A stretch of DNA of 64,000 nt from NCBI RefSeq assembly GCF_028307215.1, contig NZ_JAQMHV010000005.1, forward strand, positions 1 to 64,000, in the 5' to 3' direction. Of the stretch, positions 1 to 10,032 are shown in pieces (positions within the stretch are counted from its first letter, which is position 1; each line of letters begins with the position of its first letter). A program made the position numbers and the translations under genes. The notes beneath the pieces are model-generated. The model did no database searches. It saw only the letters and a program-made list of their open reading frames with translations, and was not told the origin of the DNA. The stretch comes from Falsirhodobacter sp. 20TX0035. GTDB lineage: Bacteria; Pseudomonadota; Alphaproteobacteria; Rhodobacterales; Rhodobacteraceae.

Positions 1-83
1 ACGGTCACGGTCACGGTCACGGTCACGGTCACGGTCACGGTCACGGTCACGGTCACGGTCACGGTCACGGTCACGGTCACGGT
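1..83. repeat. (ACGGTC)n hexamer tandem repeat
   Basis: Almost 14 perfect copies of the hexamer ACGGTC run from the window edge to about base 83, with no mismatch, and then stop abruptly. The length is a multiple of three, so the plus strand stays open in two frames: Thr-Val repeats in frame 1 and Gly-His repeats in frame 3. The Gly-His frame continues for 13 more codons and stops at 120-122. This could be the end of a His-rich metal-binding protein that starts outside the window, or a non-coding microsatellite. The copy number may be unstable or an assembly artefact. Confidence 0.9.
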
Positions 84-350
84 GAGCGTGAGGCGACGAC
101 ATCCGCCCTGCAAGGCCTATAGTTTCGGCCTGCACGTCCGGCAGAACGTCAGCGTGGCGGAAACCTGGCTGGATCGGTCATGGTGCGGTAAGCGCAACAA
201 GGGCGGCAGCAGATGTTTGGGCCACATGATGCGGTCGCCATCGCGGCTGTCGGGCGCAGGCAGCGTTGCCGGATACGGCATGTTGAGTGAACATGGCCCG
301 GTTCGCTCAATACAGGACGCGCGCTGCAAGGACGTGGCCACATCCATGGC
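84..350. other. No convincing gene between the repeat and lpdA terminator
   Basis: Apart from the short tail of the Gly-His frame (stop at 120-122), I see nothing here that I can call. A frame-1 ORF runs to 354, but its translation is rich in Arg, Ser and Cys, lacks a family signature and enters the lpdA terminator, so it looks like chance. No tRNA or obvious regulatory repeat was found. Confidence 0.5.
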
Positions 351-353
351 ATG

Positions 354-379
354 AAAAAAGCGCCCCGCAGGGCGCCTTT
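354..379 (-). terminator. Intrinsic terminator of lpdA
   Basis: A perfect 6-bp GC stem (360-365 with 370-375) with a CGCA loop is followed on the minus strand by six T residues (354-359). It lies just past the lpdA stop codon and marks the 3' end of that transcript. Confidence 0.85.
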
Positions 380-385
380 CCTGTT

Positions 386-1765
386 TCAGAAGTGGATCGC
401 ACGGCCGTAGGCGTCCAGCACGGATTCGTGCATCATCTCGGACAGCGTGGGGTGCGGGAAGACGGTGTTCATCAGGTCTTCCTCGGTCGTTTCCAGCGTT
501 CGGCCGATGACATAGCCTTGGATCAGCTCCGTCACCTCGGCCCCGATCATGTGGGCGCCCAGCAACTCGCCCGTCTTGGCGTCGAAGACGGTCTTCACGA
601 AGCCCTCGGCCTCCCCCAAAGCGATGGCCTTGCCGTTGCCGATGAACGGGAACTTGCCGACCCGCACCTCGTAGCCCGCCTCTTTCGCGCGCGCCTCGGT
701 CAGGCCGACCGACGCCACCTGGGGCGAGCAATAGGTGCAGCCCGCGATGGTGCCTGGCTTGATCGGGTGGGCGTGCTGGCCCGCGATCAGCTCGGCCACC
801 ATCACGCCTTCATGGCTGGCCTTGTGCGCCAGCCACGGCGCGCCCGCGATGTCGCCGATGGCGTAAAGCCCCTCGACCCCGGTGCGGCAGTATTCGTCGA
901 CCAGCACATGCGTCCGCTCGATCTTGACGCCCAGCTCTTCCAGACCCAGCCCCTCGACGTTGCCGACGATCCCGACGGCCGAGATGACGGTGTCGAACTC
1001 CTGCGTCGTGGTCTTGCCGCCGGCTTCCAGATGCGCCGTGACGCGACCATTGGCCTTCTCCAGCTTCTTCACGGTCGTCTTCTCGAGGATCTTCATCCCC
1101 TGCTTCTCGAACGCCTTCTTGGCGAAGGCCGAGATTTCGGCGTCCTCCACCGGAAGCACGCGGTCCATCACCTCCACCACGGTCGTGTCGGCGCCCATGG
1201 TGTTGAAGAAGGACGCGAACTCGATCCCGATGGCGCCCGAGCCGATCACCAGCAGCTTCTTCGGCATCCGTTTCGGTTCCAGCGCGTGGCGATAGGTCCA
1301 GACCAGATCGCCGTCCGCCTCAAGCCCCGGAAGGGTACGGGCGCGGGCGCCGGTAGCCAAGACGATGTTCTTCGCCGTCAGCTCCTTGCCGTCGACGACG
1401 ACCTTGCCCTTGCCGGCCAGCTTCGCCTCGCCCATCACCACGGTGACCTTGTTCTTCTTCATCAGGTGCCCGATGCCCGAGGACAGCTGCTTCGACACCC
1501 CGCGCGAGCGTTTGACCACCGCGTCCAGATCGAAGTCCAGCCCATCCGCCTTCAGCCCGAACTCCTTGGCGCGGTGCATCAGGTGGAACACCTCGGCCGA
1601 ACGCAGAAGCGCCTTGGTCGGGATACAACCCCAGTTCAGGCAGATCCCGCCCAGATTCTCACGCTCGATGATCGCGACCTTCAGGCCCAGCTGGGCGCCG
1701 CGGATGGCAGCCACATAGCCGCCAGGTCCCGCGCCGATCACGATCATGTCGAAATTGTCGGCCAT
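386..1765 (-). CDS. lpdA: Dihydrolipoyl dehydrogenase (E3)
   Basis: E3 flavoprotein that reoxidises dihydrolipoyl groups of the 2-oxoacid dehydrogenase complexes and of the glycine cleavage H protein, passing electrons to NAD+ in the cytoplasm. The 459-residue product begins with a GAGPGG FAD-binding motif. The redox-active disulfide is in GGICLNWGCIPTK (Cys42 and Cys47). A second dinucleotide motif (GSGAIGIEF) and the C-terminal HPTLSE, with the catalytic His-Glu pair, are intact. I chose the ATG at 1765 (MADNFDMIVIG), because the longer open frame upstream overlaps the preceding DUF924 gene and has no E3 homology. There is no lipoyl domain. It follows the DUF924 gene by about 37 bases and ends at a clear terminator. 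Which complex it serves cannot be told from position, although a gcv operon lies in this same window. Confidence 0.97.
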   Translation of the reverse strand: MADNFDMIVIGAGPGGYVAAIRGAQLGLKVAIIERENLGGICLNWGCIPTKALLRSAEVFHLMHRAKEFGLKADGLDFDLDAVVKRSRGVSKQLSSGIGHLMKKNKVTVVMGEAKLAGKGKVVVDGKELTAKNIVLATGARARTLPGLEADGDLVWTYRHALEPKRMPKKLLVIGSGAIGIEFASFFNTMGADTTVVEVMDRVLPVEDAEISAFAKKAFEKQGMKILEKTTVKKLEKANGRVTAHLEAGGKTTTQEFDTVISAVGIVGNVEGLGLEELGVKIERTHVLVDEYCRTGVEGLYAIGDIAGAPWLAHKASHEGVMVAELIAGQHAHPIKPGTIAGCTYCSPQVASVGLTEARAKEAGYEVRVGKFPFIGNGKAIALGEAEGFVKTVFDAKTGELLGAHMIGAEVTELIQGYVIGRTLETTEEDLMNTVFPHPTLSEMMHESVLDAYGRAIHF

Positions 1766-1802
1766 CTGACTCTCCGATGAAAACTGGTTTAATATTAAAC
1801 CA

Positions 1803-2399
1803 TCAGTCGACGACGCGCAACGCAGGGGTTGTGCGCAGCGTTTCCACAAAGGCGCCATAGCCGCCTTCATCCAGGAAGGCCTGCTCCTCGGGCGTGTTCT
1901 CGCGGCCCAGCGCGGCGTTGCGGAAGGGGAAGCGGCCGAACTTGCTGATGATCGCCTGATGCGCTTCGGCGTGCAGCAGGTTCTCGGCCCCCGTCTCGGG
2001 CATGCGCTCGCGGAACAGGTGGACGGACAGGGCCTGATCGTCGGGATATTCCGAATGTTCGAAGGGCAGATAGAAGAACTGGCGTTCGGGTTCGGGCGCG
2101 CCCATGTCCCAGCCATGTTCCAACGCCCGGCGCGCCGCCGCCCGGGCCTGCCCGTCGGTGGCAAAGGCCCGTGCCTTTCCCCGCCACAGATTGCGCGAGA
2201 ACTGGTCGCACACGATCAGATAGGCGAGCGCCCCGGCCGGACCTTCCACCCAGTGTTCCAGCCCGCCCTGCAAGGCGGCCTCCCACAGGTCCCCGAACCG
2301 TTCCCGTATCTCCAGATCCAGTTCCGGATCGGCGATGTACCAGAACTCCGGCGACACTTCGTCCAGCCAGAAATCGAGTACGCTTTGCGGATCGTCCAT
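1803..2399 (-). CDS. DUF924 family protein
   Basis: A 198-residue protein of the DUF924 family, which has a TPR-like all-helical fold and no established biochemical role. Typical family features are the opening DFWLDEVSPEFWY, the central CDQFSRNLWRG block and the FFYLPFEHSE motif. I chose the ATG at 2399 because AGGAGG lies about seven bases upstream; a longer start at 2447 would bypass this site. It sits between a YcaD-like transporter and lpdA on the same strand with short gaps, so it is probably co-transcribed with them. No membrane segment or signal peptide is visible. Family assignment is firm, function unknown. Confidence 0.9.
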   Translation of the reverse strand: MDDPQSVLDFWLDEVSPEFWYIADPELDLEIRERFGDLWEAALQGGLEHWVEGPAGALAYLIVCDQFSRNLWRGKARAFATDGQARAAARRALEHGWDMGAPEPERQFFYLPFEHSEYPDDQALSVHLFRERMPETGAENLLHAEAHQAIISKFGRFPFRNAALGRENTPEEQAFLDEGGYGAFVETLRTTPALRVVD

Positions 2400-2448
2400 G
2401 GTTCTTCCTCCTTGGATCAGGGTGACAGAGCGGGTCGTGCCCGACAAC

Positions 2449-3705
2449 CTAGCGCGGTTCCACCGTTGCGGCAGTGTCCTGACCCGCTTCCTCCATCAAT
2501 CCGCCCACGGCGACGGGGGCGGCCATGGGGGCCATGACGGCAAAGTTGCCGGTTTCCTCGGGGTTGGGGGCGTTGCGCTGCGTCATGCGGAAGGCGGCAT
2601 AGGCGGCAACCAGCGACATCAGCACGAAGATGAACACGAAGAACCCGGACTGCCCCATCCGATCCATCATCCAGCCCGTGATCGGCGGCCCCGCGATAGC
2701 GCCAAGGCCGTTCATGAACAACAGCCCCGCGCTGGCCCCCGCCATCTGATCCTTGGCCAGAAAGTCGTTGGTGTGGGCGATCAGCAGCGCGTAAAGCGGG
2801 TTCGCGACCCCGCCCAGCACCACCGCGGCGGGCACGAGGAACCACAGGTTCACCGGCAGGAAGATCGCGATCAGCATGGCCACCGCCCCCACCACGGCCA
2901 CCCCGCAGATCACAAGCCGGCGGTCCATCCGGTCCGACAGCCAGCCGATCGGATATTGCAGCACCAGCCCCCCCGCATAGATCGCGGCGATGAAGACCGA
3001 GATCTGCGCCACGCTGAGGCCTGCGACCGTTCCCCAGACCGAGGCCATCCCGAACATGGCCGAAAAGATGCCGCCCGACAGGAACATCCCCACGACGCCC
3101 AGCGGCGACACCTCGTAAAGGCGGCGGAAGGGCAGCCGTTCGGTCGTCTCGAAGGTCGGGGCGGCGGTCACGGTCAGAAGGATCGGGATGAAGGCCACCG
3201 ACACCAGCACCGAGGGCAGCACGAAGAGGCCGAACCCGCCCGGATCGCCAAGGTTTAGCAGCATCTGGCTGGAGATGATGCCGATCATCTGCACGATCAT
3301 GTAGAGTGACAGCGCCTGCCCCCGCGTCTCGTTCGAGGAGGTGTTGTTCAGCCAGCTTTCCGCCGTGATGTAGACGCCCGAGAAGCTGAACCCGATCAGC
3401 ACCCGCATCAGCGACCACGCCATCCAGTCCGGCAGCACCGGATAGCACACGATCAGCGCCGAGATGATGGATCCCAGCGCCGCGAAGACCCGCACATGGC
3501 CCACGCGCTGGATCATCTCCGGCACCATCCGCGACCCGGCCAGGTAGCCAACATAGTAGCAGGACATGACGGCGGAAATCTCGAGGGTGGAGAACCCCTC
3601 GATCGCGCCGCGGATGCCGAGGAGCGAGCTTTGCATCCCGTTTCCGACAAGCAGGAGCATTACGCCCACCAGAAGCGGCCAGGTGGCGATCAGGACGGCA
3701 AGCAT
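2449..3705 (-). CDS. MFS transporter, YcaD-like
   Basis: A 418-residue major facilitator superfamily protein with about twelve hydrophobic helices in two halves, located in the inner membrane. It resembles the YcaD/YfkF group: the first helix runs straight from the N-terminus, the segment MSCYYVGYLAGSRMVPEMI follows, and a SDRMDRR loop joins helices in the second half, equivalent to the MFS motif A position. Substrate is unknown. It starts eight bases after the queA stop, so it should be translated from the same transcript. The C-terminal 35 residues are hydrophilic and probably cytoplasmic. Confidence 0.88.
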   Translation of the reverse strand: MLAVLIATWPLLVGVMLLLVGNGMQSSLLGIRGAIEGFSTLEISAVMSCYYVGYLAGSRMVPEMIQRVGHVRVFAALGSIISALIVCYPVLPDWMAWSLMRVLIGFSFSGVYITAESWLNNTSSNETRGQALSLYMIVQMIGIISSQMLLNLGDPGGFGLFVLPSVLVSVAFIPILLTVTAAPTFETTERLPFRRLYEVSPLGVVGMFLSGGIFSAMFGMASVWGTVAGLSVAQISVFIAAIYAGGLVLQYPIGWLSDRMDRRLVICGVAVVGAVAMLIAIFLPVNLWFLVPAAVVLGGVANPLYALLIAHTNDFLAKDQMAGASAGLLFMNGLGAIAGPPITGWMMDRMGQSGFFVFIFVLMSLVAAYAAFRMTQRNAPNPEETGNFAVMAPMAAPVAVGGLMEEAGQDTAATVEPR

Positions 3706-3712
3706 GGGAACC

Positions 3713-4756
3713 TCAGCGTTCGGGGATCAGCAGGGACGCATCCCCGTAGGAGAAGAAACGATAGCCCTCCGTCACTGCATGACCATAGATGCGGCGGATC
3801 GTTTCCTCGCCCATCAGGGCCGAGACGAGCATCAGCAGCGTGGATTTCGGCAGGTGGAAGTTCGTCATCAGCGCGTCCGTCACGCGGAAGCGGTAGCCGG
3901 GATAGATGAAGATGTCCGTTTCCCCACGCCACGGTTGCAGCGTGCCGGTCTGGGCCGCGCTTTCGATCAAGCGCAGGGCGGTGGTGCCGACGGGAATCAC
4001 GCGCCCGCCCGCGGCGCGGGTGGCGTTGACCTCGGCCGCGGCGGCTTCGGTCACCTCGCCCCATTCGGCGTGCATCTTGTGGGTGGTCACGTCGTCGACC
4101 TTCACCGGCAGGAAGGTGCCCGCGCCCACATGCAGCGTCACCTCGGTGAAGGTGACGCCCTTGGCGCGCAGGGCCTCCAGCAGGGGGGCATCGAAATGCA
4201 GGCTGGCGGTGGGAGCGGCCACCGCCCCCGAATGGCGGGCGAACACGGTCTGGTAGTCGTCATTGTCCTGCGCGTCGGGCGCGCGTTTGGCCGCGATATA
4301 GGGCGGCAGGGGCATGGCGCCCGCCTCGGCCAATGCGGCGTCGAAGTCGTCGGTGTCAAAGGCCAGCGTCACCTCCGTCTCCGTCTTGGCGGCGACGGAG
4401 GCGGACAGGCGGGGGGAAAAGCGGATCACCTCTCCTTCGGCCAGCTTGCGCAGGGGCTTGGCAAAGGCGCGCCAGCCATGGGCGCCGGGCTCCAGCAGCG
4501 TCACCTCGATCTTGGCGGTCGCGTCGCCCTGCCCCGTTGAACGGGTGCGGGTGCCGGTCAGGCGCGCGGGGATGACGCGGGTGTTGTTCAGCACCAGCCG
4601 GTCGCCGGGCCGGAAGATGTCCACCAGATCGCGGACGTGCCGGTCGCGGATCGTGTCGCCCTCGGCCAGCAGCAGGCGCGCGGCCGTGCGGGGCTTGGCG
4701 GGTCGCGTGGCGATCAGCTCTTCGGGCAGATGGAAATCGAAATCGGACAGTTTCAT
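3713..4756 (-). CDS. queA: S-adenosylmethionine:tRNA ribosyltransferase-isomerase
   Basis: QueA transfers and isomerises the ribosyl part of SAM onto 7-aminomethyl-7-deazaguanine in tRNA, making epoxyqueuosine at the wobble position of Asp, Asn, His and Tyr tRNAs. The 347-residue length is typical. Family motifs are present throughout: the N-terminal [17 protein letters not shown], the central [25 protein letters not shown], and the C-terminal [17 protein letters not shown]. Its ATG overlaps the TGA of the upstream AsmA-like gene (ATGA at 4753-4756), indicating translational coupling. It is followed at once by the YcaD-like transporter. Confidence 0.97.
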   Translation of the reverse strand: MKLSDFDFHLPEELIATRPAKPRTAARLLLAEGDTIRDRHVRDLVDIFRPGDRLVLNNTRVIPARLTGTRTRSTGQGDATAKIEVTLLEPGAHGWRAFAKPLRKLAEGEVIRFSPRLSASVAAKTETEVTLAFDTDDFDAALAEAGAMPLPPYIAAKRAPDAQDNDDYQTVFARHSGAVAAPTASLHFDAPLLEALRAKGVTFTEVTLHVGAGTFLPVKVDDVTTHKMHAEWGEVTEAAAAEVNATRAAGGRVIPVGTTALRLIESAAQTGTLQPWRGETDIFIYPGYRFRVTDALMTNFHLPKSTLLMLVSALMGEETIRRIYGHAVTEGYRFFSYGDASLLIPER

Positions 4757-7700
4757 TCAGCCAGCCTTGGTGCGGGACCCCGGAACAGGTCGCGCATCGC
4801 GCCGGGGGCCAAAAGTGTCAAGGGGTTCACGCCGATCTGCGGATCGTCGGCGGTGCCGCGCAGGGTGTAGGTGGCGCCGAACACCCCTTCCCCGTTCGCC
4901 GATCCCGCGCCGTTCAGGAACCACACGGGCGACACGACCCCCTGCAGGAAGAACCGCTTGTCGGCCATGCGGTAGACGCCTTCGGCCGTCACGCCCAAAG
5001 ACGGGCCGGTCGCCTCGCCGCGATGCACCTCCACCGCGTCGGGGGTCAGCCGGAACGAGGCCGCGGCGTTGTCGAACAGCAGCCCGCCATTGGCCAGCTG
5101 GTCGGCCGCCCCGATGCCGGACAGCGCGTTGACCACGCCCGCCGCCAGCGGCAGGTCGTTGATACGGATGCCCTGCGCCACCGCCTGCCCGTCATATTCG
5201 CCCTTGGCCGGGCGCGGGGTCAGCCGCAGGTCGACCGCGCCACCCGTGGCCTTTTCGAAGATGCCCGCCGATCGCAGCGCGCCGCCCGCGTCCTGCGACC
5301 GAAGGTCGACGGCCGTGCCGTGGGGGGCGGGCCCGACCTCCCCGCTCACCGCCGTGCCGTTGTTGACGCGGCCGGTAAAGCGGCCCTGAAAGCCGCCCGC
5401 CGTTGCGAAGGTGCCGTCCATGTCGGTCAGGGCCAGCGTGTCCGTCACCCGCAGCGTGTCGAGCCGGGCGGCAATGGGGGTGTTGCCGCTCTCGCCCCCC
5501 TCTGCGCCGCTGCCAAGGTTCAGGCGGCGCAGATCCACGGTGCCGCCGGCCACGGACACGGCGGGCGTCGCCTGTCCGGCCCGCGCCGTCAGCACCACAG
5601 GCGCGTCGAGCCAGCCGTTCAGCCGCACGCGCGACAGGCGCACGTCGCGCAAGCCGCCCCCGGCCGTCAGGCGCACGGCGCCGGTGGCGTCCAGCCCGCC
5701 GCCTTCCACATGCAGGTGCCGCACCTCCGGCACGTCGCCAAGGCTGGCCTCCACCTCCAGCGCGCCCGTGCTTTCGGCGGGTTTCGACCAGCCGATGGCC
5801 GCCAGCCCCGCGCCCATCCCCCGCAGGTCCGAGGTCAGCCGCAGTTCGGGCGCGCCGCCCTTGGGCAGGTCCACATGGAACGCCCCCGCCGCCTGGCCGG
5901 AAATGAGGCCCTTCGGCAGCCCGATGCGGAACGCGTCCACCGCCCGTTGCGACAGTGTGGCCGTTCCGTCCACCGTGGGGGTGCCGCCCTTCAGGGGCAG
6001 GCGGTAGGTGGCGCGGAAGGGCACCGTCTCCAGCTCCCCCGCGCCGCCCACGGTCAGGGCGTCGGGGCGGGCCGTCAGGTGCAGTTCGGGCGCGGTCAGC
6101 CGCTTGCCCTTGATCAGCGTGTCCGAGGCGAAGTCCGTGATCCGCCCCCGCACGTCGAAACCCACGTCGTCAGGATGCAGATCCCCCACCACGGGCACCA
6201 TGAGCTGGGTCTCCACCTGCGCGCGGCCGGTGCCGATGTCGGGCGACCGCCCCGCCCGCGAGAGGAATCGGAAGGGCGGTTCGTCCAGAAGCGACAGGGC
6301 GGCGGTCACGCTGCTGTCGGTCTGGAGGTTGATGTTCACGCGGATCGGCCGGTCGCGCAGGTCCGGCACCACCAGCGTCGATCCGTCGGCGGTGACCTTG
6401 CCCCCCAAGGGCGGGGTGACATGCCCCCGCTCCAGCTTCATCGCGTAGCGTTCGGCGTGGATGGAGGCGTAGCCCTCCCCCCCCTCGATCGGCGGCAGGG
6501 TGCGCAGGAACCGCACGTCGCCGCCCTGAAAACCGTAGTTGAGGGAGACGCGCGGCTCCTCGCCGGGCGCGATGCGGATGGCAGCGCGGACATCGCGCAG
6601 ATCGCCTTCCAGCACGCTTTCGTCCAGCCATTCCCGCGTGCGGGGCACAAGGCGCACGGGCCACAGCGCCAGAAGCTGGTCGCGGCGGATGCGGTTCAGG
6701 CTGGGGTCGAAGGACAGGCGCCAGCCCCCCTCCTCGGCGCTGACGCGGCCATGACCGCGCAGGACGCGGTCGCCTTCCACAAGGGCCAGTTGCCCGATCT
6801 CCACCGTGAAGGGGTCCAGCCGCAGCCGCGCGTCCAACCGACCGGAGGAAAAGCGGACGGGCTCGATGAACTGGCCCTTCAGGTCCACGGCAATGTCCTG
6901 GAAACGCAACTGGCCCAGGATCGTGCCTGGCACCCCGGCCTGCAGGTCGCGCAGATAGGCCTGCCCGTCCGCCGTGGCGCGCAGCATCGGCCCCTGCACG
7001 TTCAACCGGTTCAGCGTCACCTTGCGGGCGACGGGGTCGTAGGACAGGGCCATCGCGGCGGTGTCGAAGGGCAACGGCGCCATCCCCTCGCGCGGGGCAA
7101 GGGCGCCGGGCCCCAGATCCAGCGCGGCGTCAAAGCGCGTCAGCGTCCCCTCGCCGTCGACCGAAGCCGCCATGGTGCCCGCCACTTCGGACCGCAGGAC
7201 GTTCAGGATCGCCAGAGGCGCCGCCTGCGCGGCGATGTCGGTGGCGGCGATACCGTCCACCCGGGCGTCGATCGCCGTGGTGCCGCTGCCGGGGTCGATG
7301 CCAAGACGGATGCCCACACGCCCCTGCGTCGTGCCCACCACCTTGGCCGAAAGCTCGGCCTGAAGCACGCTCTCGGGACGGCGCAGCGTCAGCGTTCCGT
7401 CAGCCAGTTCCCACACGCGATCCGCGCGGGCGTCGTCGATGGCGACGCCGACATTCCGGATCTCGATGAAGCGCAGCGCGCCTAGGATCGGAAGGGTCAG
7501 GACGCGGCGGAATTCGTCCATTGCCTGCGCATAGCTCTGGATCGGCGACTCGGACGCCGCCACGCCGAAGGCCAGATCGAAGCTTCCATCCTCGCGCCGG
7601 CGCACGTTCAGGCGGGCGCCGTCCAGAAGCACGACGCGGGGCGGCGGCACGGGATCGGCCAGCGTCGGGTGGTTCAGCGTCACCCGGGCGGCGGGCAGGA

Positions 7701-7995
7701 CCATGACCGGGCGGCCGCTGCGGTCCGACAGGCGGATGTCCCGCACCTCGATCCGCGGGCGGAAGGCGGGGTCGAGGGCGATGGACACGCCCCCCACATG
7801 CACCCGCGCGCCCACCGTGCCCGCCCGGCGCAGCGCAAGATCGATCTGCGTCTGCGCCAGATCCAGCACCGTGCGCGGCAGGGGAAGCGACCGACCCGAC
7901 AGCGCCAGGAACAGGGCCACGGCCAGCGGCAGAAGAAGCACGGGCACGGCCACCCATGCCAAGATCCGCCACCCCTGTTGCCGCCTGCCTGCCAC
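4753..7995 (-). CDS. AsmA/YhdP-like envelope protein (DUF3971)
   Basis: A large protein of about 1080 residues with one N-terminal signal anchor (roughly residues 10-33, [20 protein letters not shown]) followed by a long periplasmic beta-rich region. The C-terminus has the AsmA_2/DUF3971 ending, with the pattern [24 protein letters not shown] and a final [15 protein letters not shown]. Members are proposed to form bridge-like phospholipid carriers between inner and outer membrane; that role is inferred from relatives such as YhdP. The start is uncertain: the frame stays open far upstream over the Bcp gene, and I chose the GTG at 7995, just before the signal anchor. TTG or GTG codons near 8035-8045 are alternatives. 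It shares its promoter region with the divergent bcp gene and is coupled to queA downstream. Confidence 0.85.
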   Translation of the reverse strand: MAGRRQQGWRILAWVAVPVLLLPLAVALFLALSGRSLPLPRTVLDLAQTQIDLALRRAGTVGARVHVGGVSIALDPAFRPRIEVRDIRLSDRSGRPVMVLPAARVTLNHPTLADPVPPPRVVLLDGARLNVRRREDGSFDLAFGVAASESPIQSYAQAMDEFRRVLTLPILGALRFIEIRNVGVAIDDARADRVWELADGTLTLRRPESVLQAELSAKVVGTTQGRVGIRLGIDPGSGTTAIDARVDGIAATDIAAQAAPLAILNVLRSEVAGTMAASVDGEGTLTRFDAALDLGPGALAPREGMAPLPFDTAAMALSYDPVARKVTLNRLNVQGPMLRATADGQAYLRDLQAGVPGTILGQLRFQDIAVDLKGQFIEPVRFSSGRLDARLRLDPFTVEIGQLALVEGDRVLRGHGRVSAEEGGWRLSFDPSLNRIRRDQLLALWPVRLVPRTREWLDESVLEGDLRDVRAAIRIAPGEEPRVSLNYGFQGGDVRFLRTLPPIEGGEGYASIHAERYAMKLERGHVTPPLGGKVTADGSTLVVPDLRDRPIRVNINLQTDSSVTAALSLLDEPPFRFLSRAGRSPDIGTGRAQVETQLMVPVVGDLHPDDVGFDVRGRITDFASDTLIKGKRLTAPELHLTARPDALTVGGAGELETVPFRATYRLPLKGGTPTVDGTATLSQRAVDAFRIGLPKGLISGQAAGAFHVDLPKGGAPELRLTSDLRGMGAGLAAIGWSKPAESTGALEVEASLGDVPEVRHLHVEGGGLDATGAVRLTAGGGLRDVRLSRVRLNGWLDAPVVLTARAGQATPAVSVAGGTVDLRRLNLGSGAEGGESGNTPIAARLDTLRVTDTLALTDMDGTFATAGGFQGRFTGRVNNGTAVSGEVGPAPHGTAVDLRSQDAGGALRSAGIFEKATGGAVDLRLTPRPAKGEYDGQAVAQGIRINDLPLAAGVVNALSGIGAADQLANGGLLFDNAAASFRLTPDAVEVHRGEATGPSLGVTAEGVYRMADKRFFLQGVVSPVWFLNGAGSANGEGVFGATYTLRGTADDPQIGVNPLTLLAPGAMRDLFRGPAPRLAE

Positions 7996-8073
7996 GCCCG
8001 CCCCGATGCCTTTGATGTTGCGCTTGCCCCGATCCGCGGCGAAACACAACAGCACATAGATGCAGGAGAGGCC

Positions 8074-8514
8074 ATGACCCGCCAAGCCCCGGATTTCACC
8101 CTTCCCTCCACCGACGGCGAGATCACGCTGTCGGCGCTGGGCGGCAAGGTCGTGCTGTACTTCTATCCGCGCGACGACACGCCCGGCTGCACGCTGGAGG
8201 CGCAGGACTTCGACCGGCTGGCGCCGCAATTCGCGGCGGCGGGCGCGAAGGTCATCGGCATCTCGCGCGACACGCTCGCCTCGCACCAGAAATTCTGCGG
8301 CAAGCATGGGCTGGGGATCACGCTGGCCTCGGACACCGGGACGGTGGCTGAGGACTATGGCGTCTGGGTGGAAAAGAACCTCTACGGCAAGAAGAGCATG
8401 GGGATCGAGCGCTCGACCTTCCTGATCGCGGACGGGCGGATCCTGTCGGAATGGCGCAAGGTCAAGGTCGCCGGTCACGCCGAGGCGGTGCTGGCCGCCG
8501 CGCAGACCCTTTGA
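8074..8514 (+). CDS. bcp: Thioredoxin-dependent thiol peroxidase (Bcp/PrxQ type)
   Basis: A cytoplasmic peroxiredoxin that reduces hydrogen peroxide and organic hydroperoxides using thioredoxin. The 146-residue product has the peroxidatic motif DDTPGCTLEAQDF with Cys39 as the likely peroxidatic residue, and the family sequence KSMGIERSTFLI. The resolving cysteine found five residues later in E. coli Bcp is absent (Gln44 occupies the position); the only other cysteine is Cys75 in KFCGKHG. It may therefore be a one-cysteine enzyme or use the alternative position seen in some PrxQ proteins. The ATG at 8074 has AGGAGAG just upstream. It is divergent from the AsmA-like gene with no other gene between. 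Confidence 0.95.
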   Translation: MTRQAPDFTLPSTDGEITLSALGGKVVLYFYPRDDTPGCTLEAQDFDRLAPQFAAAGAKVIGISRDTLASHQKFCGKHGLGITLASDTGTVAEDYGVWVEKNLYGKKSMGIERSTFLIADGRILSEWRKVKVAGHAEAVLAAAQTL

Positions 8515-8715
8515 TCGGCAAGATTTCGCCGAAATGGGCGGGGTTCCGCCACCGGTTCGGAACCTGTTTCCAAAGCGGTTGCCCCCTCCCCGCCCTTCGC
8601 CGTATTCAGTCAGCGGACAGGATCTGACGATGGTCAGGCAGGATCATCCGTCGCGCGCCACGGGTCGTTCAGGATCATGCGGCGCCCGGTCCGGGCAACT
8701 AAGGAACCGAGACAC

Positions 8716-10032
8716 GTGCTGAAACGCATTTCCTACCGGCTCAATACGTCGCTGGAACACTGGCTGCCCGAGCAGCGCCTGTATCTGAAATCCGACACCA
8801 ACACGCGCTTCGTGCGCATCCGTCCCGTGACACAGCTGGCCGCCCTGACGGGCAGCGTGGCGCTGGTGGGATGGGTCATGGTCGCCTCGGCCATGGTGTT
8901 CATGGACGGCATGGCGACCGGCCCCGGCAAGGTGGCGACGGCGCGCCAGCAGGCGTTGTACGAGGATCGGCTGAACACGATCTCCTCGGACCGCGACACC
9001 CGGGCGGAAGAAGCGGCGACCGCGCAGCAGCGCTTCTCGCTCGCCCTGAACGAGGTGTCGGAGATGCAGTCGCGCCTGCTGAAATCCGAGGACCAGCGCC
9101 GCGAACTGGAAAGCGGTCTGGCGGCCGTGCAGGACACGCTGCGCAAGACCCTGTCCGAACGCGACGCCGCCCGTGCCGAGGCGCAGCGCATGATCGCCTC
9201 GCTGAACGACCAGGACGGCGGGACCGAGGCGACGGACACCCTGCAGATGATGACGGCCGCGCTGGACGACATCGCCCGGCAGCGCGACGATCTGGAACGG
9301 ACCGCCCAGCAGGCCGGCGCCGAGACGGAGGAAATCCAGAACGCCAAGGCCGCGCTGGAAGCCCGCAACGACGCCATCTTCAGCCAGCTGGAAGACGCCG
9401 TCGAGATGTCGATGGAGCCGCTGGACAAGATGTTCCGCGCCGCCGGCCTGAACACCGACGACCTTCTGCGCCAGGTGCGCCGGGGTTACGGCGGTCAGGG
9501 AGGCCCACTGGAGCCGGTGAGCCTCTCGACCATGAACGGCCGCACCTCCTCGGAGGAAAACCGCGCCAACGCCATTCTGGACGGGCTGGAGCGGATGAAC
9601 ATGTACCGCATCGCCGCCACCCATGTGCCGCTGGCCATGCCGGTGGAGGCGCGGTTCCGCTACTCCTCCCCCTTCGGGTATCGCAACGATCCCAAGGGCC
9701 GCGGCCGCCGCTTCCACGCGGGCGTGGATATGGCCGCCCCCGTCGGCACGCCCATTCTGGCGCCGGGTGAAGGCACCGTGGTGCGCGCCGGTTGGGTCAA
9801 CGGCTATGGCAACATGGTGGAGATCCGCCATGACTTCGGCATCGAAACCCGCTATGGGCACATGTCGAAGATTCGGGTCAAGGTCGGTGATAAATTGTCG
9901 CGCGGGGACCGGATCGGTGATATGGGATCGACAGGCCGATCGACCGGAAGCCACCTTCACTACGAGGTGCGCGTCGGCGACAAGGTCGTGAACCCCATGA
10001 CCTTCATCAAGGCGGGAAGAGATGTTTTCTAA
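8716..10032 (+). CDS. M23 family metallopeptidase with coiled coil
   Basis: A membrane-anchored LytM-type endopeptidase or regulator acting on peptidoglycan cross-links in the periplasm. The 438-residue product has a cytoplasmic N-terminal tail, one membrane helix near residues 40-60 (LAALTGSVALVGWVMVASAM), a long coiled-coil region rich in Glu, Gln and Arg (about residues 75-240), and a C-terminal M23 domain. The zinc ligands are visible in FHAGVDMA (HxxxD) and SHLHYEVR (HxH), so it should be catalytically competent. I chose the GTG at 8716, with AAGGA about ten bases upstream; the upstream ATG at 8677 adds 13 residues. It overlaps the bactofilin gene by 11 bases, the known M23-bactofilin pairing. 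Confidence 0.93.
   Translation: MLKRISYRLNTSLEHWLPEQRLYLKSDTNTRFVRIRPVTQLAALTGSVALVGWVMVASAMVFMDGMATGPGKVATARQQALYEDRLNTISSDRDTRAEEAATAQQRFSLALNEVSEMQSRLLKSEDQRRELESGLAAVQDTLRKTLSERDAARAEAQRMIASLNDQDGGTEATDTLQMMTAALDDIARQRDDLERTAQQAGAETEEIQNAKAALEARNDAIFSQLEDAVEMSMEPLDKMFRAAGLNTDDLLRQVRRGYGGQGGPLEPVSLSTMNGRTSSEENRANAILDGLERMNMYRIAATHVPLAMPVEARFRYSSPFGYRNDPKGRGRRFHAGVDMAAPVGTPILAPGEGTVVRAGWVNGYGNMVEIRHDFGIETRYGHMSKIRVKVGDKLSRGDRIGDMGSTGRSTGSHLHYEVRVGDKVVNPMTFIKAGRDVF

Noticed and set aside
1-83. Possible CRISPR array
   Set aside because: The hexamer copies are adjacent, with no spacers, and no cas gene is present.
287-1780. Long plus-strand ORF of 497 codons opposite lpdA
   Set aside because: It is the antisense shadow of lpdA. 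Its translation is rich in His, Arg and Gln and has no family motif, whereas lpdA is complete on the other strand.
5023-7485. 820-codon plus-strand ORF
   Set aside because: Antisense to the AsmA-like gene. Long open antisense frames are common in DNA with this GC and codon bias. Composition is Arg/His/Gly-rich with no domain.
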